Shown here in pieces: positions 48,777 to 60,241 of a stretch of 64,000 bases of DNA (its first letter is position 1; each line of letters opens with the position of its first letter). The notes beneath the pieces are model-generated. The model was not told the origin of the DNA and made no database searches. It was given only the letters and a program-made list of their open reading frames with translations. This DNA comes from Colletotrichum lupini. Taxonomy: Eukaryota; Ascomycota; Sordariomycetes; Glomerellales; Glomerellaceae. Made by a program: the position numbers and the translations under genes. The stretch covers positions 1,550,001 to 1,614,000 of the forward strand of contig NC_064682.1 of the NCBI RefSeq assembly GCF_023278565.1, given 5' to 3'.

Positions 48777-49394
48777 ATGGACGCTGCCATAGATCTCAAC
48801 AACATGAACGCAGCCAACACGACCGACGTTCTTTCCCAGCACGTCCAGGAAGAAGGACATGGAGGTCCCACTCGTCCATTCGAGCTCATAGCCCGCACCG
48901 ACTGGATGAGATTAATGTACCACACAACCTCTCAACGCGGACCGACACCCCCAAGCAGGGAATATCTTTTACCGCGGGTAGACAACATTGATGAATTCAT
49001 GGAGTGGCGGGAAAGTTTTGTTCAACGAACCATATACTTCGACAATTGGTTTCTTCAATTCATTTACAGCATCTTTGACTTCTTCCGCCTCCAATATCGC
49101 ATCTTGGTCACTCATTGGAGTGAATACTCAAGATGGGAGAAAGAGCGTATCAAGAATCCTTGGGGAAATTGGGAGGGTCAGATTGGATTTCAAGACGATT
49201 CCCCTGACCCTAAATGGAGGGCTAAACTTGTCGTGGAAGTGAAGGATATAAACGGGATGGATATGGGGTTCCTAATTCATCAAGATCAAGCCGTCTGGTC
49301 ATGGAGAACCGAGCCACCACACGCGGCTTCCTTTTGGGATCAACCAAGACATCAGGATGTGGTGATTCCAATCAAAGCAGAGCCACAATGGTAG
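48777..49394 (+). CDS. Hypothetical protein, 205 residues
   Basis: One exon starting at MDAAIDLNNMN; an upstream in-frame ATG at 48669 adds a basic, leader-like stretch. The protein is rich in Trp and aromatic residues, with an amphipathic or weakly hydrophobic centre (WFLQFIYSIFDFFRLQYRI) and conserved-looking pieces such as SRWEKERIKNPWGNWEGQIG and MGFLIHQDQAVWSW. I recognise no family. Length, uninterrupted frame and composition support coding. There is no signal peptide. Confidence 0.65.
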   Translation: MDAAIDLNNMNAANTTDVLSQHVQEEGHGGPTRPFELIARTDWMRLMYHTTSQRGPTPPSREYLLPRVDNIDEFMEWRESFVQRTIYFDNWFLQFIYSIFDFFRLQYRILVTHWSEYSRWEKERIKNPWGNWEGQIGFQDDSPDPKWRAKLVVEVKDINGMDMGFLIHQDQAVWSWRTEPPHAASFWDQPRHQDVVIPIKAEPQW

Positions 49395-49708
49395 CCTGCA
49401 CGGATCATGGGTAGTTTCCGGCATAAGTGCTGGCCTTCCTAGGGCCATACTCCCTCGTTCTTAAATGATTTCGGTCATAGATGAGCTTTCGGGAGGCAGG
49501 TAGCAGTCTACAAACAATAAATGATACTCCAGTCGATAACATCGTTCCTGTATTCTTTTTGAAAGCACCCTGCAGAGGAAGTTACGCCCAAAACTTCTTA
49601 GAAGGAAGGCTCACGCCTCTGACATGAGGCCTTGGTGTATTAGGAGTTTTCTGCTTGTTGTGATTTCGTGAACTCTTCTCTATCCCCAACCACGTCAGAA
49701 CAATCAAG
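49395..49708. other. Short intergenic spacer
   Basis: This lies between two plus-strand unknown genes. The right end is the presumed leader exon of the next gene. Confidence 0.4.
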
Positions 49709-49781
49709 GTAAGGCAATGATTGCAGACAGCTTCAATAACAACTTTGTCTATTTCTTCTACATTATGCTAACACTATATAG
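49709..49781 (+). other. Probable 5' UTR intron
   Basis: CAAG|GTAAGGCAATG at 49709 is a good donor. ATGCTAACACTATATAG|ATG ends at 49781 with a canonical GCTAAC branch point. The acceptor abuts the ATG of the following frame, and the upstream exon has an in-frame stop and no usable ATG, so the intron is in the leader. Confidence 0.6.
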
Positions 49782-50153
49782 ATGACACGACCAAGACTCA
49801 CAATCGATACGTCTGTGGGCTCTGCCCACAACCGACCAACCTCCACCCCTTCGACCGACCACCCCCCCGTCTTCTCTCCCGCTCAGCCTCCCTCTTCCAG
49901 CACCAGTGTTGGGGCTCCCGTCCTCATCATCCACGTCCACCGCCCCGCCTCCCTCCGCGACACCCTCCGCCAGTGGCTTCGGCCTTTCCTCGCCTTCCTC
50001 CCCCCTTTCGTATCCGTCGTGGTATACCGACAACTCCTGGACCAGCCGCTATCCCTGGTGTTTTCTGTTTTTGCCCTTTGGGTTTGGTTTGTATCGTGTT
50101 TTTTCTTCCTGCGCCGGCAAGTTAAGAGGGTTCTTTTCCCTTACTTTCGTTAA
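49782..50153 (+). CDS. Hypothetical small membrane protein, 123 residues
   Basis: The frame begins directly at a strong splice acceptor. The first 50 residues are Ser/Thr/Pro-rich. Then come two hydrophobic stretches, FLAFLPPFVSVVVY and LVFSVFALWVWFVSCFFFL, separated by RQLLDQ, giving a likely membrane hairpin, with a basic end RRQVKRVLF. I recognise no family. An alternative frame across the same exon is also open and Pro/Arg-rich, so the reading frame is not certain. Confidence 0.5.
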   Translation: MTRPRLTIDTSVGSAHNRPTSTPSTDHPPVFSPAQPPSSSTSVGAPVLIIHVHRPASLRDTLRQWLRPFLAFLPPFVSVVVYRQLLDQPLSLVFSVFALWVWFVSCFFFLRRQVKRVLFPYFR

Positions 50154-52208
50154 TTTTTAACCCCCTTTTTTATATTTAACAGTACTTTTAAAATACCTCT
50201 TTATCCTCTGGTAATAAACGCTCAAATGAGCGTCATGATCCGTTTTCATTTTCCGAGGATACGAAATGAATAAGCTGGAGGGAGAAAGAGGGCCCGATGA
50301 ACGACTGAGCCGTACTAGTCTCAAGCCTGGTCAACTGTAGACGAAAGTATAGCAGCAGACTGGTGGCTATCCCCTGGCAATACTGGACAAACGGCCAAAC
50401 TTTATCCTCTGGTAATACTGTCTGTCTGAGCTTCAAACGAGGACAGGAGATCGGCTTTTATACTCCCGACCGGCTGGCCTCAGTGCCAAACTGCGTATAT
50501 GCCTGGCTGATCCAAAGCCCATGGAAGCCTCTGAAAAAGAAGAGAAGTTTATTGGCGGGAGCTTTCAATCCTGGTTGCTATGGTTAGTTCTAGTTCTAGC
50601 CTTGGCTTCAACTACGTGCAGAAATCCTCCGCTGACACCTTCAATAGCCGTTCCTACATCAGATATTGAGACCGGCGTTATCTGTGGCTCTTCATGTTCA
50701 GTCTTGGTGCCGACATCGATATCCGCCTTCAAGATGAGACTCAGAATCTACTGCATCACCAGTCTTTTTGTACTCAATGTTGGCGTTCAAATTGACCATC
50801 TCTCTCGGACGGCCTCTATTTCAGCCTCTACTCCAGCCTTCTACTCGACTACCGCCACGCCATACGGCTTCCATATCTGCTTCTGCGGCGGCAGGATCAG
50901 ACAGAAATGCCAGATGTTGTTCTCTGACAGTACATGTGACGTGCTTCATCACTCAACACACGCGGAAACAACGTGCTGACTGGCTTCGCTTTAGCTCTCC
51001 TACCGATTTGGCCGGACATTGTGGTATGAAGGACCATGAACAGACACGGTCCATGCATTCGTAGTCCACCAGCATTGGTATATTGAGCTCGAGAACACCG
51101 TGCTTGTCGCCTGTCACAAATTTCGAAAAACGCATTGAAACACGAAGAACGCAATGAGAACGCACAGCTTCTTGCGCTCATGGTCAGCCTTGTTGAGAGA
51201 ATTACACCTGCTCATGCGAAGGCTCAATCACCAAGGGAGACAATCTCCATCTTACTTGGGGGACTTGGCCAGCAGTCATTCCTCCTTGACATTGGGGATC
51301 GAACTCGGTGGTCACTACGCCTACCTATCCTCAGAATATCCAGCACACCCGCCCTTCGGTCTTCTGGCACTCACTGAGAATGACCACATGGTTATAGGAC
51401 AATTCCATTCTCAAGGTTCCGTGAAACAATCGGAGGAAAGTTGCTGATCAGTAGGGGGCGATGCCGAGGCCAAATCTGTTCGGAATATGCTGGGTAAAAG
51501 CAAGATGCACCAGTAGCTTGAGGGCCTTTGTACTAAGATGTGGCTTAAAGGGGCCCAGCTCTTGGTTTAGGAAGAAAATGCTTCTCGGAACTGAGCTGGT
51601 TTGAAATGAAGTGATAGGGTGTCGATGCATCACTGCTAAATAGTCGAGAAATCCTTGATCGACATGCATACTATTATTCACCCTGTAAGTCAGATAGACA
51701 GATGAATTCATATATCATAATCAACGCAGAGTATTTTTGTATCTCTGTGAGATCTCACTGCTGAGCAATGCCTATTGAACTTCGACAGGTCTAGGACAGA
51801 GAAATGCCATGATGCGCCGCTGTAGCCTGAGAAGTACAAGCTAGTCAAAGCGAGGTCGGTATTCAACATCCTCCAATACATGTAGCGTTACGACGCGACT
51901 CCAGTACAGACTTACCTTAATCATATGAAATAGTCTTTCTTCGCTCAATGGCAAGACCACTGGCACGCCAGGTTTGACGGAGACCGATCACGAGAACCAA
52001 AAATGGGACACGAGCTGTTGTTGTTGTCGATCATTCCAAGATCCCACTTCGTGAGAGTATCGTGATATTGAGACCAATCCCATAGGCCCAAAGAGAAACT
52101 AGGCAGATTTCGCTCTACCCACATAACCGGACCGGAAACCCAAAGAAACAAAATACTGAACGATGGATATCACCGCCAAGAAATCCACAAACCCCCTTTT
52201 TCTTTTCT
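50154..52208. other. Intergenic region
   Basis: Convergent 3' flanks occupy this region. The phrase TTTATCCTCTGGTAATA occurs twice (near 50,202 and 50,402), and a short palindrome lies at 50218-50233. A 152-codon plus-strand frame (50521-50979) has no domain. No gene is supported. Confidence 0.5.
50218..50233. repeat. Short palindrome
   Basis: ACGCTCA, AA, TGAGCGT: a perfect seven-base-pair inverted repeat just after the small membrane protein gene, in AT-rich DNA. It could mark a transcript end. Confidence 0.5.
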
Positions 52209-53305
52209 TTACTCTCTCATCATGATCGAGGCGAACTCGTCGTCTATCGAAATGTAGAGTCAGCATTGCCACCAAGTCACCCAATAGTGAGGCAGAGAGG
52301 GGGGAAACGTGAAGTCTCTTACAGTCAATTGATCCATCGCCATCCTTGTCGGCCATTTGAATCATCTCATCAATCTCCGCCGCAGTCATGTTCTCACCGA
52401 GCGAGGTGAGGACATGGCGCAGCTCCTCGGCCGAGATGGTGCCGCTGCCGTCGCGGTCAAACACCTTGAAAGCGTTCTTGAGCTCCTCCTCGGCATCGCC
52501 GACCTGCACCTTTTGCGCCATCAAGTTGAGGAACTCTGGAGGAAAGTCCGTCAGCATATGTTCCATATGGAAGAGGGGTCTTGCGGAGGGCGGAGGTGAT
52601 TCGAGCTCACCGTTGAAGTCAATGGTGCCGTTGTTGTCGGCGTCGACCTCGTTGACCATGTCGTTCAACTCGGTGTCGCTGGGGTTGAGGCCCAGGGACC
52701 TCATCACCTCGCCAAGCTCCTGGGCGGTGATGTCACCTGCAGGGACGATGTCAATTTCCGTTGATGGGATGGAGAAAAAAGTAATAGAGGTCTCGCATAT
52801 CAAACAAGAAGTGCATAAAATGAAAAGAGCAAGATGAGATGGAAAAAAAGGGGTCTAAGCCAGATCCTCTCTTCCGACGCTCATCCTGCCAAAGAGGGTT
52901 CAAGTCGAGTTTCAATGACCCCCCAGTTTGCCGGTGGCGGGAGGCGAAGCAAACCAAAATATTAAAGGGTTCATGGGAGAACATAAAAACTAACCTGTTC
53001 CATCCTTGTCCTATTTTGCACAGGCAAGTAGTTAGTAGAGATGCTTGATTTGAGGTTTGAGAAATTTGTTGCGCAAGCTCTACACAATGCGCTGCCAGCC
53101 TGATGGAAAGGGGGAGTGAGGGGCATTGAGGCAGCCAAGTGACGGAGAGAGCTCGGAGGGGTGAGTGAGAACTTACGAAGAGGTCAAACACCTCCTTGTA
53201 CTGCGCCCTTTGCTCCTGAGTCAACTGTGCAGCCTGTCAAACACACGTTAGCTGCAGCTCATTTGATAGTCTTTCACACAAGACTAGCGATCCGAATCTC
53301 ACCAT
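52209..53305 (-). CDS. Calmodulin-like four-EF-hand protein
   Basis: Six exons (53305-53303, 53233-53177, 53010-52995, 52736-52611, 52535-52323, 52243-52209) give 149 residues, the canonical calmodulin length. Exon 1 is the ATG alone and exon 3 only 16 nt. All four calcium loops are intact: [36 protein letters not shown] and [12 protein letters not shown]. Flanking sequence differs clearly from the near-invariant fungal calmodulin (start [20 protein letters not shown], linker [18 protein letters not shown], end FASIMMRE). It is therefore probably a divergent paralogue rather than the essential calmodulin. It would act as a cytosolic calcium sensor whose partners are unknown. Introns of 69, 166, 258, 75 and 79 bp make it the most intron-rich gene here for its length. 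Confidence 0.93.
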
Positions 53306-53894
53306 CTTTTTTTTATTATGTGGTTGTCTGTTTTTGGGTGATGGGATTTTGTTTGTGAAGGAAGATTTGGGTGAGTGAGAGGTGGTTTGAGACAGGGAAG
53401 ACGGCGTGGGACAGCTGAAAGCGGGGATGCGACCACGAACCCCGCACGGTGTGGGCGGTGGGAAGAGCCATGGGATTCATACGGTCTTGGTACAAAACAA
53501 AGAGCCGTGAGGTAAGGAATGGTGGGCTGGGCTGGGCTGGGCTCGCCATGGTCCAGGTTGCATCAACGTTTCCTTGTTTAGAAGCCCAACGGTCATGATT
53601 AAGTCAGCCTTGTGGTGATGTGATATCTGACTAGACCTGCCTGCCGTTGCGCTTGCTGTGCGTGCTCAGGCGATGCATGGCAACCAATAGTGGAACGAGA
53701 AACCTCTATTTGACACGGTCCAGCTTAAGGCTTGGTTGGAGTGCCTGATTTCTGCTACTTGCCTGCTGTTCTCACTGATTTGCTTCCGTCTCCTTCAGCC
53801 TCGCAAAATATCGAAGTATTTTCCCGCTTAAACCGTCATAGATCAATCATTATCATGTAGATGACCAAAACATCAAAATGGCAAAAGTTATCAG
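53306..53894. other. Upstream region of the calmodulin-like gene
   Basis: This contains the promoter of the calmodulin-like gene and a short GGGCT pentamer run near 53,525. No gene was seen. Confidence 0.5.
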
Positions 53895-53993
53895 GGGCCC
53901 AACCGCGATTCGAACGCGGGGCCTCGCCCATTCAAGCTACGCTGAAGGGTTTTTAAACCCGAAGGGCGAATCATACCTCTAGACCATTGGGCC
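53895..53993 (-). tRNA. tRNA-Pro(CGG) with a 27-nt intron
   Basis: The minus strand folds as a tRNA. The acceptor 5' half GGCCCAA pairs with 3' TTGGGCC; the D arm is TGGTCTAGAGG; the anticodon stem CGCCC/GGGCG encloses loop TTCGGG-intron-T with anticodon CGG; the T arm is CCGCG-TTCGAAT-CGCGG. The intron lies one base after the anticodon, the standard position. It contains CCC able to pair with the GGG of the anticodon loop, as splicing endonuclease requires. CCA is not encoded, as expected in eukaryotes. Confidence 0.93.
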
Positions 53994-55133
53994 TGATGTT
54001 GCTGGATGACAGTTCCCCGCACGAGCGAGCCTAAGACCGCGAGGGCGCCTGCCTGAAATCGTGACTGCAAAAGACAGGGAAGAAGGCAGTCTCCTGATCC
54101 AAGTTGGGGGACAGTGGCGGCTATTTGAGCTCAGCCCAACAAGCCCAGCGCACTGATTTCATTTCCCGCCATCACATTGCCTGCCAGGATGACGTCGATT
54201 ATCTTCCGTCAACCATCGCTCATCGCCGAGGGGAGTCCAGGAACATCAACGCTCTGCTATGCTCACCATCGTCAATTGCCATTTTCCTCTTGAGTGAGAA
54301 GAAAACCAACATATCCACTCATCCGCCGCTTACATCGGAAAAGCCAAGCCTGTACAGGTTCAAAAACCACGCGACCACGTCCGTCTCGTACTGCCGCAAC
54401 ACCTAACCCACCGCCAAACCTTTCCCTTCATGCAAGTGTCGGCCAACCTGCAAACCAACCTTACCGATCCCGACTATTCCCAACTGGCGGAACCCCCCAC
54501 CAACACCATTGACCATACATGATGACCCCTCCAGACTCCCCCCCATCCCACGCCTGGTCGCAGGGGAAGGCAGAAAATGGGAGAAGAAAGACACCGGTCG
54601 GCGCCCCCGCCAAGCAAGCCCGCACTCCAACAAACTCCCAGGTCTGTCCCTCGTCCGGGGTGGAGGAAAAACTTACGATACACCGATGAAATGACACCGC
54701 CAACGCCATTTCCAGCGAGCAAGTCGACGCGAGACCTACCTTACCCCCGGGAGTCGGGAGACGCTACCGACCTCCCACCCAATTCGATAACCTAGCCCAG
54801 ACTCCCCCAGCAGTCTGCAGAGGAAAGGAAGAAAAAATTTTGACCTCCGATAACGCCCTTCCCTCGTACGTGTGGCCGCGTGCGGTGAGCTTTCCGCACC
54901 GCCAATTCCCACTCCCAGAGATCGACCCGCACTATTATTTCTTCGTCCTATCCTGTCCGTCGCATTTCTTAAGGTAATGTTTTCTCTCCTGCCCTTTTGG
55001 CTTCAAAGGTTCTCAAAAGTACCTCTACCTTACCCCGTGTGATCTTCCTGCCTCCCGCTCCCGCGCCGGGTACCCGCTCCGATAGCATACGAAACTCCAT
55101 CCACAGACACCAACACCAGACGAGAGCCACAAG
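53994..55133. other. Intergenic and promoter region of the FAD oxidase gene
   Basis: No domain-bearing frame was found. Frames on both strands at 54,100-54,720 overlap each other. The last 150 bp is a CT- and CA-rich leader for the downstream plus-strand gene. Confidence 0.5.
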
Positions 55134-56609
55134 ATGCCCTCCGACCCGGCGGCGGCAGCGGCGACAGAGCCAGCACCCTCCTCCATCCTCATCATCGGCT
55201 CCGGCATCTTCGGTCTGACCACGGCCTACGAGCTCGCCCAGCGCCCACGCTACGCCTCCACAAAGATCACAGTCCTCGACCGCTCTCCGATCCCCGGCCC
55301 CAGCGAGGACGCCGCCTCCGTCGACTCCTCCCGCATCATCCGCGCAGACTACGCCGATCCGGCCTACGCGACCCTCGCCGCCGAGGCCCAGACAGAATGG
55401 CGCAAGACCGCCCACCCCTCTGACCTCGGCGCAGAGGGCCGCTACAGCCAGTCCGGCCTCTGCCTCGTCGCCGACCCCGTCGCCACGGCCTCGACATCGT
55501 ACTTTTCCTCCTCCTCCTCCGCTTCAGCAGCAAAGACCAACGCCGACGCCAAGCAAAAGGCCAAGAAGACCTCGCTCGAATACGTCCGCGAAAGCTACAA
55601 CAACGTCGTCTCCCTGGCAGGCAAGGACGGCGACAAGATCATCAAGGAGCTGCCCACTCCCACAGCCATCAAGGACTACCTCGGCACCCCCGAGGCCCCG
55701 GGCACATGGGGCTACATCAACCCGCTCGCGGGCTGGGCCGACGCCGGCGCCTCAATGTCCTACCTCGCGCGCAAAGTCGTGGCTCTTAACCGTGTCACTT
55801 TTGTGTCCGGCGTCGCGACCCGCCTAAACTACACACCCGACAAGTCGACCGTCACAGGCGCAACCCTCCAAGACGGCTCCGTCCTCTCCGCCGACCTCGT
55901 CGTCGTCGCAGCCGGCGCCTGGACCGGCGCCCTCGTCGACCTCTCCGGCCAGGCCATCGCCACGGGCCAGGCCGTAGGCTACATCGACATCACCCCCGAC
56001 GAGCTCGAGGTCCTCCGCAAGATGCCCGTCACCCTCAACTTCAGCACCGGCCTCTTCATGATCCCCCCCTCAGGCCTGCAACTCAAAGTCGCCCGCCACG
56101 CCTTCGGCTACCTCAACCCGACCGCCATCCCCCACCCCTCGCCCCAGACCCCGCCCTCGACAAAGTCGACAGTTTCCCTCCCGGCAACCCACCTCACCGA
56201 CCCGAACCTCAAATTCCCCGCCGAAGGCGTCGCCGCCCTCCGCAAAGCAGTCCGCACCATCGTCCCCATCCCCGCCATCCACGACCGCCCCTTTGTCCAC
56301 ACCCGCCTGTGCTGGTACACCGACACCCAGACGGGCGACTTCCTCGTCTGCCACCACCCCACCGCTCGCAACCTCTTCGTCGCCACCGGCGGCAGCGGCC
56401 ACGGCTTCAAGTTCTTGCCCGTGCTCGGTCGCGAAATCGTAAACGTGCTCGAGGGCCGCGGCGACGAGGTCTTTACCGAGAAGTGGCGGTGGAGGGAGGT
56501 CAAGAGCAAGGCGGACGTGACGGATTTGTACGAGCACATCATGACGGAGGACGGGAGCCGAGGAGGCATACCTGGTCTCTTGCTGAAGCAGGAGCAAGCC
56601 AAGTTGTAG
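55134..56609 (+). CDS. FAD-dependent amine/sarcosine-type oxidase, probably peroxisomal
   Basis: One exon of 491 residues. The N-terminal FAD-binding fold has SSILIIGSGIFGLTTAYELA with glycines 22, 24 and 27. Then come ITVLDRS, SSRIIRADYADPAY, WGYINPLAGWADAG and VVVAAGAWTGALVDL. Near the C-terminus, TRLCWYTDT carries C393 at the site where fructosyl-amino-acid and sarcosine oxidases bind FAD covalently, followed by TGGSGHGFKFLPVLG. This places it in the monomeric sarcosine oxidase / amadoriase / saccharopine oxidase group of the DAO superfamily, which oxidise secondary amines with release of hydrogen peroxide. The last three residues are AKL, a PTS1 signal, fitting peroxisomal location. An Ala/Ser-rich insert lies near 120-145. 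The exact substrate cannot be told. Codon use is strongly C-ending. Confidence 0.92.
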   Translation: MPSDPAAAAATEPAPSSILIIGSGIFGLTTAYELAQRPRYASTKITVLDRSPIPGPSEDAASVDSSRIIRADYADPAYATLAAEAQTEWRKTAHPSDLGAEGRYSQSGLCLVADPVATASTSYFSSSSSASAAKTNADAKQKAKKTSLEYVRESYNNVVSLAGKDGDKIIKELPTPTAIKDYLGTPEAPGTWGYINPLAGWADAGASMSYLARKVVALNRVTFVSGVATRLNYTPDKSTVTGATLQDGSVLSADLVVVAAGAWTGALVDLSGQAIATGQAVGYIDITPDELEVLRKMPVTLNFSTGLFMIPPSGLQLKVARHAFGYLNPTAIPHPSPQTPPSTKSTVSLPATHLTDPNLKFPAEGVAALRKAVRTIVPIPAIHDRPFVHTRLCWYTDTQTGDFLVCHHPTARNLFVATGGSGHGFKFLPVLGREIVNVLEGRGDEVFTEKWRWREVKSKADVTDLYEHIMTEDGSRGGIPGLLLKQEQAKL

Positions 56610-57513
56610 ACGGAAGAATTAACACCCATCCATCCACCCAATGGAATCGCATTGATGTAAGTATATGCTGAATGTAGATACCATGTAGCGACCGTAGAGA
56701 TAAAGCTGTTGAAAATGTACAGTCATGAAATAATATCAAGAGCCACAGGGAATAGAGCTTGCGTTGAAGTAGTTGTGATTTTCAAGTCTTTTACGAGGTG
56801 TAATGAGTACGTTCCACAGTAGTACGTAGATACATCAGTCACTAGTCACCATCCCAAGGCAGGCACAGGCATGTAGTAGAAACCGGGTGTTGGCATTGTA
56901 ATAAAAGATAATGCCGACTTGTCAACTCGAATCAAACTCGCAGACTGAACGTAGAGTAAGACTTGAGTGATCGGTCATGTCGCCTAAAACTAGGCAACGA
57001 TCATTGCAAAACCGGTTTCCCCCCTTCCACCAGCAGTCCCTTCCGACCTACTGTCCAGGAGGCAACTTCAACTCCGTATCATCCCCGTTGATCATCCCCC
57101 ATCCGGTCCGAGACCCCAATGCATCTAAGTCGAGTCCATTAAAAACGGCAAGGTCGACCTGCGCATCTGCCGTCGACGGTGCCACGAGCAGTCTATGTAG
57201 TGCCGCGGAATGAGAAATCTTATTCTTTTCATTTGAATCAACCACCTGACCGGAAACTTCCGGCCCGGGTTACCTCCTGTACCAACGCCAATGCAATGCA
57301 ACGGAAAAGATGAAGTGAGCAGAACGGGCGTCGATGATTGTGTCACGACCATATTGCCAGGTGACGGACGCTCGATTTTTTTTTGGGTTGTGTGAAAAAG
57401 AATTCGTGGTATCGTGAAAAAAGTGTTGTCTAGTCGTACAAAGTCGGTGGTTTTGTGTATGGTGGTAGTACATCGACTGGGTCAATGATCTATCCACGTG
57501 TTCAAGTGTCTGT
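56610..57513. other. Convergent intergenic region
   Basis: This contains the 3' flanks of the FAD oxidase (+) and TBP (-) genes. No gene was recognised. Confidence 0.5.
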
Positions 57514-58445
57514 TTAGACCTTGCGGAAATCTAAAGAATAATTAGTAGGTGAAGACCGGAGATTAAGAAAAGGTACTTACCCTGAAGCACGGGATAGATC
57601 ATCTCGAAGGCCTGGTAAATCTCCTCTCGCACCTTGGCACCGGTGAGGACGATCTTGCCGCTGACGAAGATAAGGAGCACAATCTTGGGCTTAATCATGC
57701 GGTAGATAAGACCAGGGAACAGCTCAGGCTCGTAAGAACTGAAGTTGTGATGGCGCGAAGCGAGACCCTCCAAGCGAATGGGGAACTTGATATCGCAAGA
57801 GCCGACAATGTTCTGGATCTTGAAGTCCGTGAACTTGGCGTTGAAGCCGAGCTTCTGGATGATACGGGCGTACTTGCGAGACGCAAGCTTCGAGTCATCC
57901 TCGGACTTGGCACCGGTGACGACCATCTTGCCGGAAGCGAAGATCAGGGCAGTGGTCTTGGGCTCACGAATACGCATGATGACGGCAGCGAAACGCTGTA
58001 AAGTCATAGTCAGCGACAGTGCAACTCGAGTGGGCATATTGTCTCACCTTGGGGTTGTACTCTGCGTTTCTCGCGTGCAGGGCGATCGTCTTGAGGTCCA
58101 AGCGGCAGTCCAAGTTTACCGTGGCAACGATGTTCCTTGAGTAGGCGAGATAAGCCTCATTGAGCAGAAAAAAGATCACTCATGATATACATACTGCAAC
58201 GTAGGAGTCAAGCCACTGCCACCCTGTGTCGCGGCAGGCGTCGCAGCAGGTGTCGCGGGTGTCACCCCGGTACCGTTTGCAGGCTGCTGGCCGTTGGGCA
58301 CAGGGATTTGTCCGTTGACGGCCGCCTTATCGCCGTTCGCCTGGGGAGGGAGCTCGTGAGCGCCGCCGGGGAACGAGAGGGAGCCGGGCGCGGTGAAAGC
58401 CTTAGCCTGCGCCGCACTCGTGGGATGGGTCTGAATCGCCTCCAT
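57514..58445 (-). CDS. TBP: TATA-binding protein
   Basis: Four exons (58445-58195, 58135-58048, 57995-57581, 57530-57514) give 256 residues. Introns are 59, 52 and 50 bp, and the last exon encodes only DFRKV. Residues 1-83 are a variable Pro/Ala/Thr/Asn-rich tail ([15 protein letters not shown]). The rest is the saddle-shaped core with two repeats: [18 protein letters not shown] through [17 protein letters not shown], and [20 protein letters not shown] through [18 protein letters not shown]. It nucleates transcription by all three nuclear RNA polymerases. Confidence 0.98.
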
Positions 58446-60211
58446 GATTGCGGTGGATGGATGATGACCTGAAACCGAGAATAAGAGCAGATCTGAAGCC
58501 TTGCTAGTTAGTCTCGTTTCTCGAACCGATTGTAATAATGATAAAGAGTATGAAGTGTGGATCCAAAGATGGGGACTGTGAAGTGATAATGAAAAGATGT
58601 GAAAATGGGTCAAGCGCGGCAATATTGTGTTGATGGGAAGCTTTGGTGAAGTAAAAGATGCAACATAATGTTCGGAGGTTGGGGGGCCAATCACAGGCGC
58701 CAACCACCCCCACCGGTTTGTGGTAGATGGGAAGGCACGACAGAGATGATGGGCAGGCAAATGGAGGAAGGCACCCCGACCACGACAAGAGAGGAGAGAA
58801 AAGGAAGGAGGGCATACCAATTGTTGGAGATGAACAAATAAATGTCTCCCCTACAGTATCTGCTGGGCAGTAGGTATGTAGGTATGCGCGTGTATCTTGC
58901 GATGCGACTTTTCTTGCGATCAGTGCCGAGCTTGTGACAGCGGCGGGAACGGGATGCAAATGGATCAAATGAGGTAGGTCGACGAGAAGGTCGTGGGTTT
59001 CGTAGGCGTCGCTGCGATAATGTCGCGAATGACCCAGATGCCAGCAATCAACTCGACGTCTCTGGATACCTCGTCACGGTTCAAAGCACGGTGTCTCTAT
59101 TCGGCGACGGTGCGTGCGATGTCTACAGAGTGCAACGGACTCGTTCTCGACCTGGTGTGTCGTCGGAAGGGGTTCGCGCGGGAAGTCTGACGAAGATATG
59201 TCTCGAAAGGAACGTATTCCAGTTCTTTTCTCGTCTCAGAGTACGAGATCCGGGGGGACACTTTCAGTTAAGAAGGTATACCGCCTGGGGGTTCTGAGGA
59301 TTGACGGGTTCGTCGGGTGGTTAATAGGGAGAGGAAGAGAGAGTAAAAGTCGACTTCCGAGATGTGGAAACAAGAGTCGCGACAGCGAGCTGTGTTGTCC
59401 AGAAGGATCGCGAGGAAGTAGAGTGTAGGTTGATGACAGCAGATGTGTCTATCGTGGATATCGGACTTGTGGATGTTGCGATGACGATGACGACAAGGAC
59501 GATGCGAAATCGTATCTCTGAGTCGTGATTGGAGGATTGGGGATGGATTGAGTGGGGGTGGAGAAGGAAGATTAGAAAGGCCGAACGTGAATGGATGACT
59601 ACGCAAGGCCGTCGGTCGGAGCTTCCGCGCAAGAATTTCGAAACAAGCGGGTTGGAGGGAGGCCTGCCTCTTTATAATTTTGGCCATGGCCTACCTGAGC
59701 AGTCGCCCCAACGACACCCCCCTGCCACACAACCCAGGGGCCCCAGGCAGCCAGTGCGCCGTGGCGGTTGGTCCTGCTTGACATTGCTTGTGCTTAGCGG
59801 CCACGCTAAGGGCATGCACCCAATCAGCGCCTTGGAAAATCTTCATTCTATCTCCTTCCTGTCCCCATGTACCCCTGCTGTGACCACCCCAGCCCCTGAA
59901 GTATCGCAGCACCGCGTTTAAGGTCTCTGTACTTTGCATTGTGAAATCCATTGATTTTCAACCAAGTCGCTCTCTTTTTTTGCGACAATGCATTCTGGCC
60001 AGTGCTTACCCTTCCAGTTCCACGCCTTCCAGTCTTTCTTGATTGAATCTTTGCCTCTCCTTGCGTTGCTTTGCCTTTTACTTGCCTCTGGCGTGCCCTT
60101 CTCACAGCTGCCCAACCTGCCACTGGCCAGCTCTTGGACGTCCCTTCACCACAGAGGCTGAGATGCCCTCCCTGATGGATCCTACCTATGTCATCATCAG
60201 CTGCCTTCCTC

Positions 60212-60241
60212 TTTTTTTTTTTTTTTTTCTTTTTTTTTTTT
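60212..60241 (+). repeat. T17-C-T12 tract
   Basis: A T run of 17, one C, then 12 T. It could be a poly(dA:dT) nucleosome-excluding element of a promoter, or the tail of a reverse-transcribed insertion on the minus strand; no target-site duplication was seen. Confidence 0.7.

Noticed and set aside
51290..51320. Minus-strand GTTCGATCC T-loop-like word
   Set aside because: The T stem does not pair and no acceptor or anticodon arm was found.
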